Of a DNA stretch of 64,000 bases, positions 26,701 to 34,977 are shown piece after piece. A program made the position numbers and the translations under genes. A model generated the notes under the pieces. It was not told the DNA's origin, did not search any database, and saw only the letters and a list, made by a program, of their open reading frames with translations. Each line of letters starts with the position of its first letter. The stretch's first letter is position 1. The DNA comes from Humibacillus xanthopallidus (GTDB taxonomy: Bacteria > Actinomycetota > Actinomycetes > Actinomycetales > Dermatophilaceae): the NCBI RefSeq assembly GCF_006716675.1, contig NZ_VFPM01000005.1, positions 62,001-126,000 on the forward strand. The letters are read 5' to 3'.

Positions 26701-26783
26701 GGTGGTGTTCACCGACCAACGGCTCGGCCAAACAGCCTCCCACCCCCGATCACACGTCGAAAGAGGGAGAACAACACCCCCAT

Positions 26784-26789
26784 TAGGCT
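26784..26789 (+). promoter_or_regulatory. -10 element of a leaderless promoter for the CCA-transferase gene
   Basis: TAGGCT ends 6 bases before the GTG at 26796, so transcription would begin at or next to the start codon. The region where a -35 box is expected (about 26760) is close to the IS110 element. Confidence 0.5.
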
Positions 26790-26795
26790 GACCTG

Positions 26796-28274
26796 GTGCC
26801 TGATCGACCCCTCAGCCCTGCCGCGACGACGGCGCACCGCCCCCTGCTCGAAGCAGCGGTCGTGCGGCTCGCCCCGGTGCTGCCGATGCTCACCGAGCTC
26901 GGCGAGCTCTTCGCGGCCGCCGGGCACGAGCTGGCCCTCGTCGGCGGCCCGGTGCGCGACGCCTTCCTCGGGCGGGTCTCGCCCGACCTCGACTTCACGA
27001 CCGACGCCCGCCCCGACGAGATCCTCGAGGTCGGCGCCCGCTGGGCCGACGCGCACTGGGACATCGGGCGTGACTTCGGCACGATCGGGCTGCGCAAGGG
27101 CCCGCTCCAGCTCGAGATCACGACCTACCGGGCCGACGTCTACGACCGGACCTCACGCAAGCCCGAGGTGATGTTCGGCGACACCCTCGAGGGCGACCTC
27201 GTGCGGCGCGACTTCGCCGTCAACGCCATGGCGATCCGGCTGCCGAGCCTCGAGTTCGTCGACGTGCACGGCGGCCTCGACGACCTCGTCGACCGGCGCC
27301 TCATGACGCCGGCCGCACCTGAGGAGTCCTTCGCCGACGACCCGCTGCGGATGATGCGGGCCGCGCGCTTCAGCGCCCAGCTCGGCTTCGACGTCGCGCC
27401 GCAGGTGCGCGCCGCGATGACCGAGCGGGCGGCGACGCTCGAGATGATCTCGGCCGAGCGGGTGCGCGAGGAGTTCAGCAAGCTGCTCCTCGCTCCCCGG
27501 CCGCGGGTCGGGCTCACCCTGCTCGTCGACACCGGCCTCGCCGACGTCTTCCTGCCCGAGCTGCCCGCCCTGCGGCTCGAGGTCGACGAGCACCACCGGC
27601 ACAAGGACGTCTACGACCACTCGCTCATCGTCCTCGAGCAGGCCATCGACCTCGAGGGCCCGCCCGACGGCCCACCGGAGTCGGTTCCGGGGCCCGACCT
27701 CGTGCTGCGCCTCGCCGCGCTCCTGCACGACATCGGCAAGCCCGCGACCCGGCGCTTCGAGCCCGGCGGCGGGGTCTCCTTCCACCACCACGAGCTCGTC
27801 GGGGCCAAGCTCGTCAGCAAGCGGCTCAAGGCCATGCGCTTCGACAAGGACACGACCAAGCAGGTGGCGCGGCTCGTCGAGCTGCACCTGCGCTTCCACG
27901 GCTACGGCGACGGGCAGTGGACCGACTCGGCCGTGCGCCGCTACGCCACCGACGCCGGCCCGCTCCTGCCCCGGCTCCACCGGCTCACGCGCTCCGACTG
28001 CACGACCCGCAACGCCCGCAAGGCGCAGCGGCTCTCCCGCGCCTACGACGACCTCGAGAAGCGGATCGAGCGCCTCGCCGCCGAGGAGGAGCTCGGCAAG
28101 GTGCGCCCCGAGCTCGACGGCAACGAGATCGCCGCGGCTCTCGGCATCAGGCCGGGCCCGGTGCTCGGGCAGGCTTACAGCTACCTGCTGTCGGTGCGCC
28201 TCGACGAGGGGCTCATCGGCAAGGACGCCGCGCGCGCCAAGCTGCTCGCGTGGTGGGCCGCCCGCTCCGAGTGA
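26796..28274 (+). CDS. cca: CCA tRNA nucleotidyltransferase / poly(A)-polymerase-family protein
   Basis: A class II nucleotidyltransferase of 492 residues that adds or repairs the tRNA CCA end (called pcnA in mycobacteria). It has LVGGPVRDAFLGRVSPDLDF with the catalytic DxD, RRDFAVNAMAIRLPS and the nucleotide-selection region DPLRMMRAARFSAQLGF. An HD domain follows, with LLHDIGKPATR. The GTG at 26796 gives MPDRPLSPAATT. The length is normal for the actinobacterial HD-containing form. Confidence 0.94.
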   Translation: MPDRPLSPAATTAHRPLLEAAVVRLAPVLPMLTELGELFAAAGHELALVGGPVRDAFLGRVSPDLDFTTDARPDEILEVGARWADAHWDIGRDFGTIGLRKGPLQLEITTYRADVYDRTSRKPEVMFGDTLEGDLVRRDFAVNAMAIRLPSLEFVDVHGGLDDLVDRRLMTPAAPEESFADDPLRMMRAARFSAQLGFDVAPQVRAAMTERAATLEMISAERVREEFSKLLLAPRPRVGLTLLVDTGLADVFLPELPALRLEVDEHHRHKDVYDHSLIVLEQAIDLEGPPDGPPESVPGPDLVLRLAALLHDIGKPATRRFEPGGGVSFHHHELVGAKLVSKRLKAMRFDKDTTKQVARLVELHLRFHGYGDGQWTDSAVRRYATDAGPLLPRLHRLTRSDCTTRNARKAQRLSRAYDDLEKRIERLAAEEELGKVRPELDGNEIAAALGIRPGPVLGQAYSYLLSVRLDEGLIGKDAARAKLLAWWAARSE

Positions 28275-28316
28275 GCTGCCCGTGACCGAGCGGCCGCGAG
28301 GGGGCATGGTGGGGGC

Positions 28317-29279
28317 ATGAGATATCTCGACGTCCCCGGCCTCGGCCTCGTCAGCAGGGTCGGCCTGGGCACCTGGCAGTTCGGTGCCCGCGAGTGGGGC
28401 TACGGCGACGACTACGCCGACCGCGCAGCCCACGACATCGTGCGGCGTGCGCTCGCGCTGGGGGTGACCCTCTTCGACACCGCCGAGATGTATGCCTTCG
28501 GCCGCAGCGAGCGCATCCTCTCCGAGGCGCTGGGCGAGGACCGCCACTCCGCCGTCGTGGCGACGAAGCTCTTCCCCATCGCGCCGTTCCCGCCGATCGT
28601 GAGGAACCGCGCGCACGCGAGCGCCATCCGGCTCCGGCTGCCCCGCATCCCGCTCTACCAGGTGCACCAACCCAACCCGTTCGTGCCCGACAGCGTCATC
28701 ATGCGCGGCATGACGCCGATGCTCGACGAGGGTCGCATCGGCGCCGTCGGCGTATCGAACTACTCCCTCGACCGCTGGCGCAAGGCCGACGCCGCGCTGG
28801 GCCGGCCCGTCGTCAGCAACCAGGTGCAGTTCTCGCTGGCGACCCCGGCGCCGCTCGAGGACCTCGTGCCCTTCGCGCAGCGCGAGGACCGCATCGTCAT
28901 CGCCTACAGCCCGCTGGCCCAGGGGCTGCTCGGTGGGAAGTACGGCGTCGACCACCGCCCGAGCGGGGTGCGCGCGGCCAACCCGCTCTTCGGCACCGAG
29001 AACCTCCGGCGCATCGCGCCCCTCCTCGAGGTGGTGAGGCAGGTCGCCCATGCCCACGGCGCCAAGCCGGCCCAGGTCGCCCTCGCGTGGCTGCTGGGCC
29101 TGTCGCAGGTCGTCGTCATCCCCGGGGCCTCGAGCGTCGAGCAGCTCGAGTTCAACGTCGCCGCGGCCGACCTCGAGCTGCGGCCCGACGAGCAGGAGGC
29201 GCTCACCGCCGCTGCGCAGGCCTTCGCGCCCGTCTCGGCGGGGCGCACGTTCGTCGACAGCCTGCGCGAGCGCTTCTGA
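28317..29279 (+). CDS. Aldo/keto reductase
   Basis: A 320-residue NADPH-dependent oxidoreductase. The catalytic tetrad region includes LFDTAEMYAFGRSERIL (Asp and Tyr), VATKLFP (Lys) and LYQVHQPNPF (His). The cofactor-binding end has VVIPGASSVEQLEFNV. It follows the CCA-transferase gene by 42 bp on the same strand and may be co-transcribed. Its substrate cannot be predicted. Confidence 0.9.
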   Translation: MRYLDVPGLGLVSRVGLGTWQFGAREWGYGDDYADRAAHDIVRRALALGVTLFDTAEMYAFGRSERILSEALGEDRHSAVVATKLFPIAPFPPIVRNRAHASAIRLRLPRIPLYQVHQPNPFVPDSVIMRGMTPMLDEGRIGAVGVSNYSLDRWRKADAALGRPVVSNQVQFSLATPAPLEDLVPFAQREDRIVIAYSPLAQGLLGGKYGVDHRPSGVRAANPLFGTENLRRIAPLLEVVRQVAHAHGAKPAQVALAWLLGLSQVVVIPGASSVEQLEFNVAAADLELRPDEQEALTAAAQAFAPVSAGRTFVDSLRERF

Positions 29280-29331
29280 CCGCGGGGCCCGGGGCGAGAG
29301 GCCCCGGGGCCGTGACGCCGACGGCCGCGAC

Positions 29332-29375
29332 GGGGAGTTCTCCCCATCGCGGCGGTCACCGTCGCGACCTAGGCT
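29332..29375 (+). promoter_or_regulatory. Promoter 1 of the kinase/type-VII-like locus with shared inverted repeat
   Basis: GGGGAGTTCTCCCCATCG at 29332-29349 contains a perfect GGGGAG/CTCCCC repeat. TAGGCT (29370-29375) lies 25 bases after the repeat and is a plausible -10 box. An ATG at 29381 opens a 16-residue leader frame (to 29431) with a leaderless geometry. The same arrangement, with the same distances, occurs at 51947-51990 upstream of the WXG100 genes. The repeat sits just upstream of the expected -35 position, where activators bind. Confidence 0.6.
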
Positions 29376-29488
29376 CGAGGATGGCTCCGAGCACGGTCGC
29401 CGATCTGACAGCAGCGGGTCACGATGGTTGACTGACCGCGCCCCTGACTGTCACGAGCAGGAGCGACTCCCAGACCCCAGAGGATCCC

Positions 29489-29995
29489 ATGAGCACGCTG
29501 GCCTACCCGAGCCCCGACTTCCCGGGCCCGCCGTCGGTGACTCTCGAGGTCGACGACGGGTGGGAGCCCGTGCACGCCCCGGGCACGATGCTCGCCGCCC
29601 GCCTGCCGCGAGACGAGGGCTTCTGCCCCAACGTCGTCGTGACCCTCGAGCCCTGCGCGCGCGACCACGCGATCGAGGGCTCGCTCGAGCAGGTCAGGAC
29701 CCTCGCCGCCGCTCGCGGGGGCGGTGTCTCCGAGCCGTATGCCGCCGAGCTGGGCGGGGCGCACTTCGTCGGGTGCGATGCCACCTGGCCAGACCCCGAG
29801 GTCGAGAGGGTGCTGGGCGCCAACCTCTTCCATGTCGCGGGAGCCGGCGAGACGGCATACCTCGTGCAGCTGACGGGAGCCGTCGGCGGCGCGGATGCCG
29901 AGGCCGACTACGACCTCGTCCGCGGCGTGCTGACGACGGTGCGGGTGCAGCCGTGGGCGGCGCCGGCTGCCGGGACGCAGGAGCACGGCGCATGA
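29489..29995 (+). CDS. LpqN/LpqT-like protein
   Basis: A 168-residue protein without signal peptide or lipobox. VTLEVDDGWEPVHAPGTMLA and FCPNVVVTLEPC, with AAYLVQLTGAVGG-like GETAYLVQLTGAVGGADAEA near the end, recall the LpqN/LpqT fold. Its role is unknown. Its TGA overlaps the PP2C ATG, and it is the first full gene after promoter 1, so it probably belongs to the signalling locus. Confidence 0.65.
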   Translation: MSTLAYPSPDFPGPPSVTLEVDDGWEPVHAPGTMLAARLPRDEGFCPNVVVTLEPCARDHAIEGSLEQVRTLAAARGGGVSEPYAAELGGAHFVGCDATWPDPEVERVLGANLFHVAGAGETAYLVQLTGAVGGADAEADYDLVRGVLTTVRVQPWAAPAAGTQEHGA

Positions 29996-30804
29996 GCGGC
30001 ACCGTGCACTCCGTCGAGGTGGGCCTCGCCACCGACGTCGGCCGCGTGCGCCCGCACAACGAGGACACCGCGGCGTCCGAGGGCACCGTCCACGTCGTCG
30101 CCGACGGCATGGGCGGCCACGCTGCGGGAGAGGTCGCGAGCCGCATCGCCGCCGACGCCCTCATCGAGCTCGCCGCCCGGCCGAACCTCCAGGTGCGCGA
30201 CATCGTCGCGCAGCTCGCCGAGGCCAACCGGCGCATCCTCGAGTCCGCTGCCCGCCACCCCGAGCAGACCGGCATGGGCACGACCGCCGCCGGGCTCGCC
30301 GTCGTCTCGGTCGGCGGCTCTCGCCACTGGGCCGTCTTCAACGTCGGCGACTCGCGGGTCTACCGGAGCATCGACGGCGAGCTGAGCCAGGTCACGGCCG
30401 ACCACTCCGAGGTGTGGGAGCTCGTCGAGCGCGGCCTCCTCACGCCCGAGCAGGCCGCACGCCACCCCGCTCGCAACATCGTCACCCGGTCGCTGGGACG
30501 CGAGCCGATGGCGACCGTCGACACCTGGGTCTTCCCGCCCTATCCGGGCGAGGCCTTCGTCATCTGCTCCGACGGACTGTCCAACGAGCTGTCGCGCGAG
30601 CGCATCGAGGAGATCCTCGCCGAGCACCCCCACGCCGACGCCGCCGCGCAGGCGCTCGTGAAGGCCGCCGTCGAAGCCGGGGGCCGCGACAACGTGACTG
30701 CTATCGTCGTGCGGTCGCCGGGGGACGACCTCGACCTCGACATCGACGAGGACACCACCCCCCGCGACCAGGTGAACGGCTCGACAGGGGAGAGCAGGGC
30801 ATAG
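29992..30804 (+). CDS. PP2C-family Ser/Thr protein phosphatase
   Basis: A 270-residue soluble phosphatase of the PstP type, without a transmembrane tail. Metal-binding motifs are complete: GLATDVGRVRPHNEDTA, HVVADGMGGHAAGEVASRIA, FNVGDSRVYR, VICSDGLSNEL and GGRDNVTAIVV. The ATG at 29992 overlaps the upstream gene as ATGA. It is likely to oppose the kinase encoded just downstream, acting on FHA-bound phosphothreonines. Confidence 0.93.
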   Translation: MSGTVHSVEVGLATDVGRVRPHNEDTAASEGTVHVVADGMGGHAAGEVASRIAADALIELAARPNLQVRDIVAQLAEANRRILESAARHPEQTGMGTTAAGLAVVSVGGSRHWAVFNVGDSRVYRSIDGELSQVTADHSEVWELVERGLLTPEQAARHPARNIVTRSLGREPMATVDTWVFPPYPGEAFVICSDGLSNELSRERIEEILAEHPHADAAAQALVKAAVEAGGRDNVTAIVVRSPGDDLDLDIDEDTTPRDQVNGSTGESRA

Positions 30805-30807
30805 CAG

Positions 30808-32931
30808 GTGAGTGGTCCGTCGGTTGTCGTCGACTGGGCCCCCGACGGCTGGACGCACATCGGGGGGCCCGGCATGCACCTGCTCATCGGCCTCGACGAG
30901 GACGACGAGCAGACGCTCGTCGCGAGCGACGCCGCCGACGGTGGTGACCTCGACGACGTCATCGACGTGCTGACCTCCGGGGGCATGCGCAGCGCCCGTC
31001 ACTTCGTCGGGGTGCACTGGCAGCCGCGCACCCGGCTCGTCGCCTTCGGACCCGTGGCTGCGACGGTGACGCTGCCCGACGGCTCCGAGCACGAGGTGCG
31101 CGCCGCGAGCCAGCGGGTCTGGACCGACCTCGAACTCGCCGAGCACCCGGCCCACGTGCGGTTGCGCGTGCTCGACGAGACCGAGGCGAAGCAGGCGCTG
31201 GAGCAGACGTCGGCGGTCACCCTGGGTGGTGCAGCCGCGTCTGCCCAGCCGGCCGCACCCGTCGCCGTGGAGCCCGTGCCTCCCGCACCCTCGCCGCCCG
31301 GCTCCGGAGCCGAGGAGCAGGCGAATCGCCCCGTGGCACAGGAGAGCTCGCCGGCCAAGGCCGAGCGGCCCGCCACGGGTGTCCCGACCTTCGGCAGCTC
31401 GACGGCCGCAGGCGCACCGACGAGCTCACCCTGGCAGCGCAGCTGGGCCCAGCACACTCCGGCAGCCTCGCCGGTGACGCCGGTGACGCCGGTGACGCCG
31501 GTGACGCCGGTGACGCCCGTGACGCCGGTAGCCCCGGCGCCTCCCGCGCCCGCGCTCACGACCCCGGCGGCCCCGGCACCAGCGGCCGAGGCCCCGCGAC
31601 CGGAGCCTGTGCCGACGCCGGAGCGGCCGCCCCTCGACGTCGAGTCGACGCTGTCCGCACGTTCACTCGTCGAGTCCGCCCCCGAGCCCGCCGCCGAGCC
31701 CGCCCCCGAGCCCGCCCCGAAGCCGGCCGTCGCAGCGCCTCGCGCCGCGACCGACGCAGGCGACACCGCCACCGCACCAGGCACGGACGGCAGCGCGCCG
31801 CCGAGCTACGACTACCTCTTCGGTCACACGACGACCGTCGACGAGCACCGCCGCGTCCTTGCCGAGCTCGAAGCGCCGACCGAGGACGACGAGTCCGAGG
31901 CAGACGAGCAGGTCGACCCTCCGGAGGGCACCGCCGAGCCAGCGCTCGACGGACTGCCCGGCACCTCTGCCTCGCCCCACGTCGGGTCGAGCGGCGCGAG
32001 CTCCCTTGTCGTGCAGGCGCCCTCAGTGGTCGCACCGCCTCCGCCTCCAGCTCCGCCGACCGTGGCCGAGCCGGGCTCGCCCGAGGGCGGACTCATCTCG
32101 TCCGTCCCGTGGGCCACGCCTGCGGCCTCGCTCCCGACGCCCGCCGCAGGCGCTGCACCGGCCGAGCCGACGGAGCCCGAGCCGGAGGTGGCGACCTTCG
32201 CCGGACGGCATACGCCGCCGCCGGCGCCGACGCTGCTGCCCCCGGCGATCGTGCCCCCGCCCGGCACGCGCCCCCCGACGGCAGCGCCGATCATCACGAC
32301 CGGCCCACCGCCGCCCACCCGGCCTGCGACGGACGTTGTGGCACAGAACGATCCGTCCGTCGCCGTGCCAAGCGCGGACCCCGCGACCGACGACGAGGCC
32401 GAGCTGACCGTCGACCGCAGCGCCCTGATCCAGGCGCGCGAGGCAGCCCGCAGCCAGGTCTCCACCGGCCCGAGCGTCCTCGCCGTCCTGTGCTCGTCGG
32501 GTCACCCGACGCCGCCGCACAGTGACCACTGCCGGGTGTGCGGTTCGGGCATCCCGCCGCAGGAGGCGTTCACGATGCCGCGACCCCCGCTCGGGGTGCT
32601 GCGCCTGTCGACCGGCGACGTCGTGACGCTCGACCGCAGCGTGCTGCTCGGGCGCGCACCGCGGCTCGCCGAGGGCCACACCGCGGCCGACCGCCCGCAC
32701 GTCGTCAAGGTGCCGAGCCCGGAGCGCGACGTCTCACGCAACCACGTCGAGGTCGTCCTCGAGGGCTGGCACGTGCTGATCCGCGACCTCGGCACGACGA
32801 ACGGCACGACCGTGGCCCTGCCCGGAGAGGCCCCGGTGCGGCTGCGCGCGAACGACCAGCAGGTGCTCGAGGCAGGCTCGCTCGTGTCGATGGCCGACGA
32901 GGTCTCCTTCGTCTTCGAGGCGGCGCCCTGA
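30808..32931 (+). CDS. FHA-domain protein with long proline-rich linker and zinc-ribbon-like motif
   Basis: A 707-residue cytoplasmic protein. Residues 1-130 form an unrecognised beta-rich domain. A very long Pro/Ala/Val linker follows (about 135-545), including PVTPVT and PEPA repeats. A Cys motif at about 552-577 (LCSSGHPTPPHSDHCRVCG) looks like a degenerate zinc ribbon. The C-terminal FHA domain (about 595-705) has LLGRAPRL, the core RNHVEVVLEGW and DLGTTNGTTV, which bind phosphothreonine. GTG at 30808; its stop overlaps the kinase start. The linker resembles kinase-substrate tails. Confidence 0.88.
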   Translation: MSGPSVVVDWAPDGWTHIGGPGMHLLIGLDEDDEQTLVASDAADGGDLDDVIDVLTSGGMRSARHFVGVHWQPRTRLVAFGPVAATVTLPDGSEHEVRAASQRVWTDLELAEHPAHVRLRVLDETEAKQALEQTSAVTLGGAAASAQPAAPVAVEPVPPAPSPPGSGAEEQANRPVAQESSPAKAERPATGVPTFGSSTAAGAPTSSPWQRSWAQHTPAASPVTPVTPVTPVTPVTPVTPVAPAPPAPALTTPAAPAPAAEAPRPEPVPTPERPPLDVESTLSARSLVESAPEPAAEPAPEPAPKPAVAAPRAATDAGDTATAPGTDGSAPPSYDYLFGHTTTVDEHRRVLAELEAPTEDDESEADEQVDPPEGTAEPALDGLPGTSASPHVGSSGASSLVVQAPSVVAPPPPPAPPTVAEPGSPEGGLISSVPWATPAASLPTPAAGAAPAEPTEPEPEVATFAGRHTPPPAPTLLPPAIVPPPGTRPPTAAPIITTGPPPPTRPATDVVAQNDPSVAVPSADPATDDEAELTVDRSALIQAREAARSQVSTGPSVLAVLCSSGHPTPPHSDHCRVCGSGIPPQEAFTMPRPPLGVLRLSTGDVVTLDRSVLLGRAPRLAEGHTAADRPHVVKVPSPERDVSRNHVEVVLEGWHVLIRDLGTTNGTTVALPGEAPVRLRANDQQVLEAGSLVSMADEVSFVFEAAP
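31471..31529 (+). repeat. 9-bp in-frame tandem repeat (Pro-Val-Thr)
   Basis: Six to seven copies of CCGGTGACG encode PVTPVT units in the linker of the FHA protein. In-frame units of this kind can change copy number without breaking the gene. Confidence 0.9.
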
Positions 32932-34778
32932 TGGCCGGGCCGAGACGCTCTGCGGCCGGGCGCGCCACACCCCGCACGCCGCCGAAGATCCCGGGCCTCG
33001 TCTTCGTGCAGCCGCTCGGGTCCGGCGGCTACGCCGACGTCTTCCTCTACGAGCAGCAGAGCCCGCGGATGCCTGTGGCGGTCAAGGTGCTCAAGGCCGA
33101 GGGGCTCACCGACACGCTGCGCCAGCAGTTCGTCGAGGAGGCCGACACGATGGCCGCCCTCGGCGACCACCCCTACATCGTCCAGGTCTTCCGCGCCGGC
33201 ACCTCCGACGACGGCCGCCCCTACCTCGTCATGAAGTACTACCCGCCGCCCAACCTCGCGATGCGGGCTCGAGCGGAGCGCTTCTCCGTCGAGGAGGTGC
33301 TGCGCACCGGCATCCAGCTCGCGAGCGCGGTCGAGACCGCCCACCGGGCCCACATCACCCACCGCGACATCAAGCCGGCCAACGTCCTCGTCAGCGCCTA
33401 CGGCGCACCGGGACTCACCGACTTCGGCATCGCTGGGCGGGGTGCGCGCGACGGTGACGCCCCGCCCGAGGCCACCGACGATGTCGGCGTCTCCGTGCCC
33501 TGGGCGCCGCCGGAGGTGCTCTACGGACGGAGCAACGGCGACGAGCGCGCCGACGTCTACTCCCTCGCGGCCACGCTGTGGCAGCTGCTCGTCGGGCGCT
33601 CGCCCTTCGAGGTGCCCGGCGGTGACAACTCGGCGTATGCGCTGATGCCGCGGATCCGCAGCACCCCGCCGCCGCCGACCGGCCGCCCCGACGTGCCGGC
33701 GGGGCTCGAGCGCCTCCTCGCGCAGGCGATGGCGAAGGACCCGACCCAGCGGCCCGCGACCGCGCTCGAGCTCGCGCGGGCGCTCCAGGCCGTCGAGCAG
33801 CACCAGCGCCTTGCCCGCACCCCGATCGTCGTGCTCGACGAGCAGGGTCACACGACGCTCGTCAGCCAGACCCAGGGGTCGCCGACCGGACGCACGACCG
33901 AGGACGACGACCGCACGCGGGTCAAGGCCCCCCAGACCGTCCACGCCCAGCCGATGCTCCCGCCGCCCCCGCCGCCCCCGGCGCCGCCGGCGAGCGGACG
34001 CGCCGGTGATGCCGACGTCGATGACGAGACGCGCCGTCGTGGCCTCGAGCCCGCAGCGGGTCGGCTCTCACCGGCGCCGATGCCGATCCCGGCTCCCGGT
34101 CCGCCCGGCAGCCCGGGCGCGGCGCCGGGCCCCTACGACGCGGCCGGCTCGGTGAGGTCGCGTGCGACGACCGAGCCCACGACGAGCCACACGGCACCGC
34201 TCGACGCCCGGCACGGCGTCGCCTCCGATCACTCCGACGGTGCCACGGTGCGGCGGGCCCCCGCTGTCTCCGCAGACGCCGCCGGCGCAGCGACGTCGGA
34301 ACGCACCGGGGCGCAATCGAACCCGTTCTCACGCCCGTTCGTCGTGTGGGCGCTCGCCGCGGGAGTGGTGGTGCTGCTCGGCATCGTGGCCTTCCTCCTG
34401 CTCCGCCCGTCGGCGAGCAGCACCGCGGCGAACGGCGACGAGCTCGCGCCGAGCCCGACGGTCTCGATGCCGGCCGACACCGCGGCCGTGCCCGACGGAC
34501 TCTTCACGAAGCCGGCCGTCGCCGCCCGCTCCGGCAAGGGCGTCGTCACCTTCACCTGGACCTATCCCGAGGCGGCCGCGGGAGACACCTTCCGGGTCTA
34601 CCTCGGGTCCACGCCGTCCGATGCCGACAACCCCGACCGCGCCAGGCGAGTGGGGTCCAAGACACCGACGTATGCCGTCAAGGCACCCGCCGGATCACCC
34701 GTGTGCGCCGTCGTCATCGCCGTGCGCTCCGGGCAGTCCTCGCCCGCCTCCGAGCCGGAATGTGAGACTCCGCAGTAG
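32931..34778 (+). CDS. Transmembrane Ser/Thr protein kinase with fibronectin-like ectodomain
   Basis: A 615-residue receptor-type kinase. Kinase motifs are intact: glycine loop LGSGGYADVFLYEQQ (about 26-40), Lys in VAVKVLK (about 52), ITHRDIKPANVLV (about 143), DFGIAGRG and VPWAPPEVLYGRS. A Pro-rich linker runs to one transmembrane segment FVVWALAAGVVVLLGIVAFL (about 470-490). The ~100-residue ectodomain (from VAARSGKGVVTFTWTYPEAA) is FN3-like with two Cys. The ATG overlaps the FHA stop as TGATG. It can probably phosphorylate the FHA proteins and the translocase encoded nearby. Confidence 0.92.
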   Translation: MAGPRRSAAGRATPRTPPKIPGLVFVQPLGSGGYADVFLYEQQSPRMPVAVKVLKAEGLTDTLRQQFVEEADTMAALGDHPYIVQVFRAGTSDDGRPYLVMKYYPPPNLAMRARAERFSVEEVLRTGIQLASAVETAHRAHITHRDIKPANVLVSAYGAPGLTDFGIAGRGARDGDAPPEATDDVGVSVPWAPPEVLYGRSNGDERADVYSLAATLWQLLVGRSPFEVPGGDNSAYALMPRIRSTPPPPTGRPDVPAGLERLLAQAMAKDPTQRPATALELARALQAVEQHQRLARTPIVVLDEQGHTTLVSQTQGSPTGRTTEDDDRTRVKAPQTVHAQPMLPPPPPPPAPPASGRAGDADVDDETRRRGLEPAAGRLSPAPMPIPAPGPPGSPGAAPGPYDAAGSVRSRATTEPTTSHTAPLDARHGVASDHSDGATVRRAPAVSADAAGAATSERTGAQSNPFSRPFVVWALAAGVVVLLGIVAFLLLRPSASSTAANGDELAPSPTVSMPADTAAVPDGLFTKPAVAARSGKGVVTFTWTYPEAAAGDTFRVYLGSTPSDADNPDRARRVGSKTPTYAVKAPAGSPVCAVVIAVRSGQSSPASEPECETPQ

Positions 34779-34977
34779 ACAAACGAGCAAAAAACGGCGT
34801 CAATCGTGCAGGCGCGTGGAGTGGGGGCTTCTGCACGAGGCCGCCCCGCGGGCGGCACGAGGCTGACCTGAGGCCGCCCGGCCACCGTGACGAAGCCCGT
34901 CGTGACGCAACCATCGTGACGTAGCACCGACCATCGAGCGCTGACGCGCAGTCGACAGGGAAACAGGGGACCTGATC
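34779..34977. other. 199-bp gap with two hairpins inside the locus
   Basis: TCGTGCAG (34804-34811) pairs with CTGCACGA (34831-34838), and GCCGCCC (34840-34846) with GGGCGGC (34850-34856). They may attenuate transcription or end part of the mRNA. A repeated CGTGACG-type motif lies at 34887-34923. No gene is visible. Confidence 0.5.

Noticed and set aside
29381..29431. Short leader frames at 29381 and 51996 as real peptide genes
   Set aside because: The encoded peptides (16 and 19 residues) share no sequence. Equal spacing from the -10 box is notable, but there is no evidence of selection on the peptides, so they are only noted under the promoters.
31471..31529. PVT-coding repeats considered as a regulatory repeat array
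   Set aside because: They are in-frame codon repeats in a disordered linker; slippage in coding DNA explains them.
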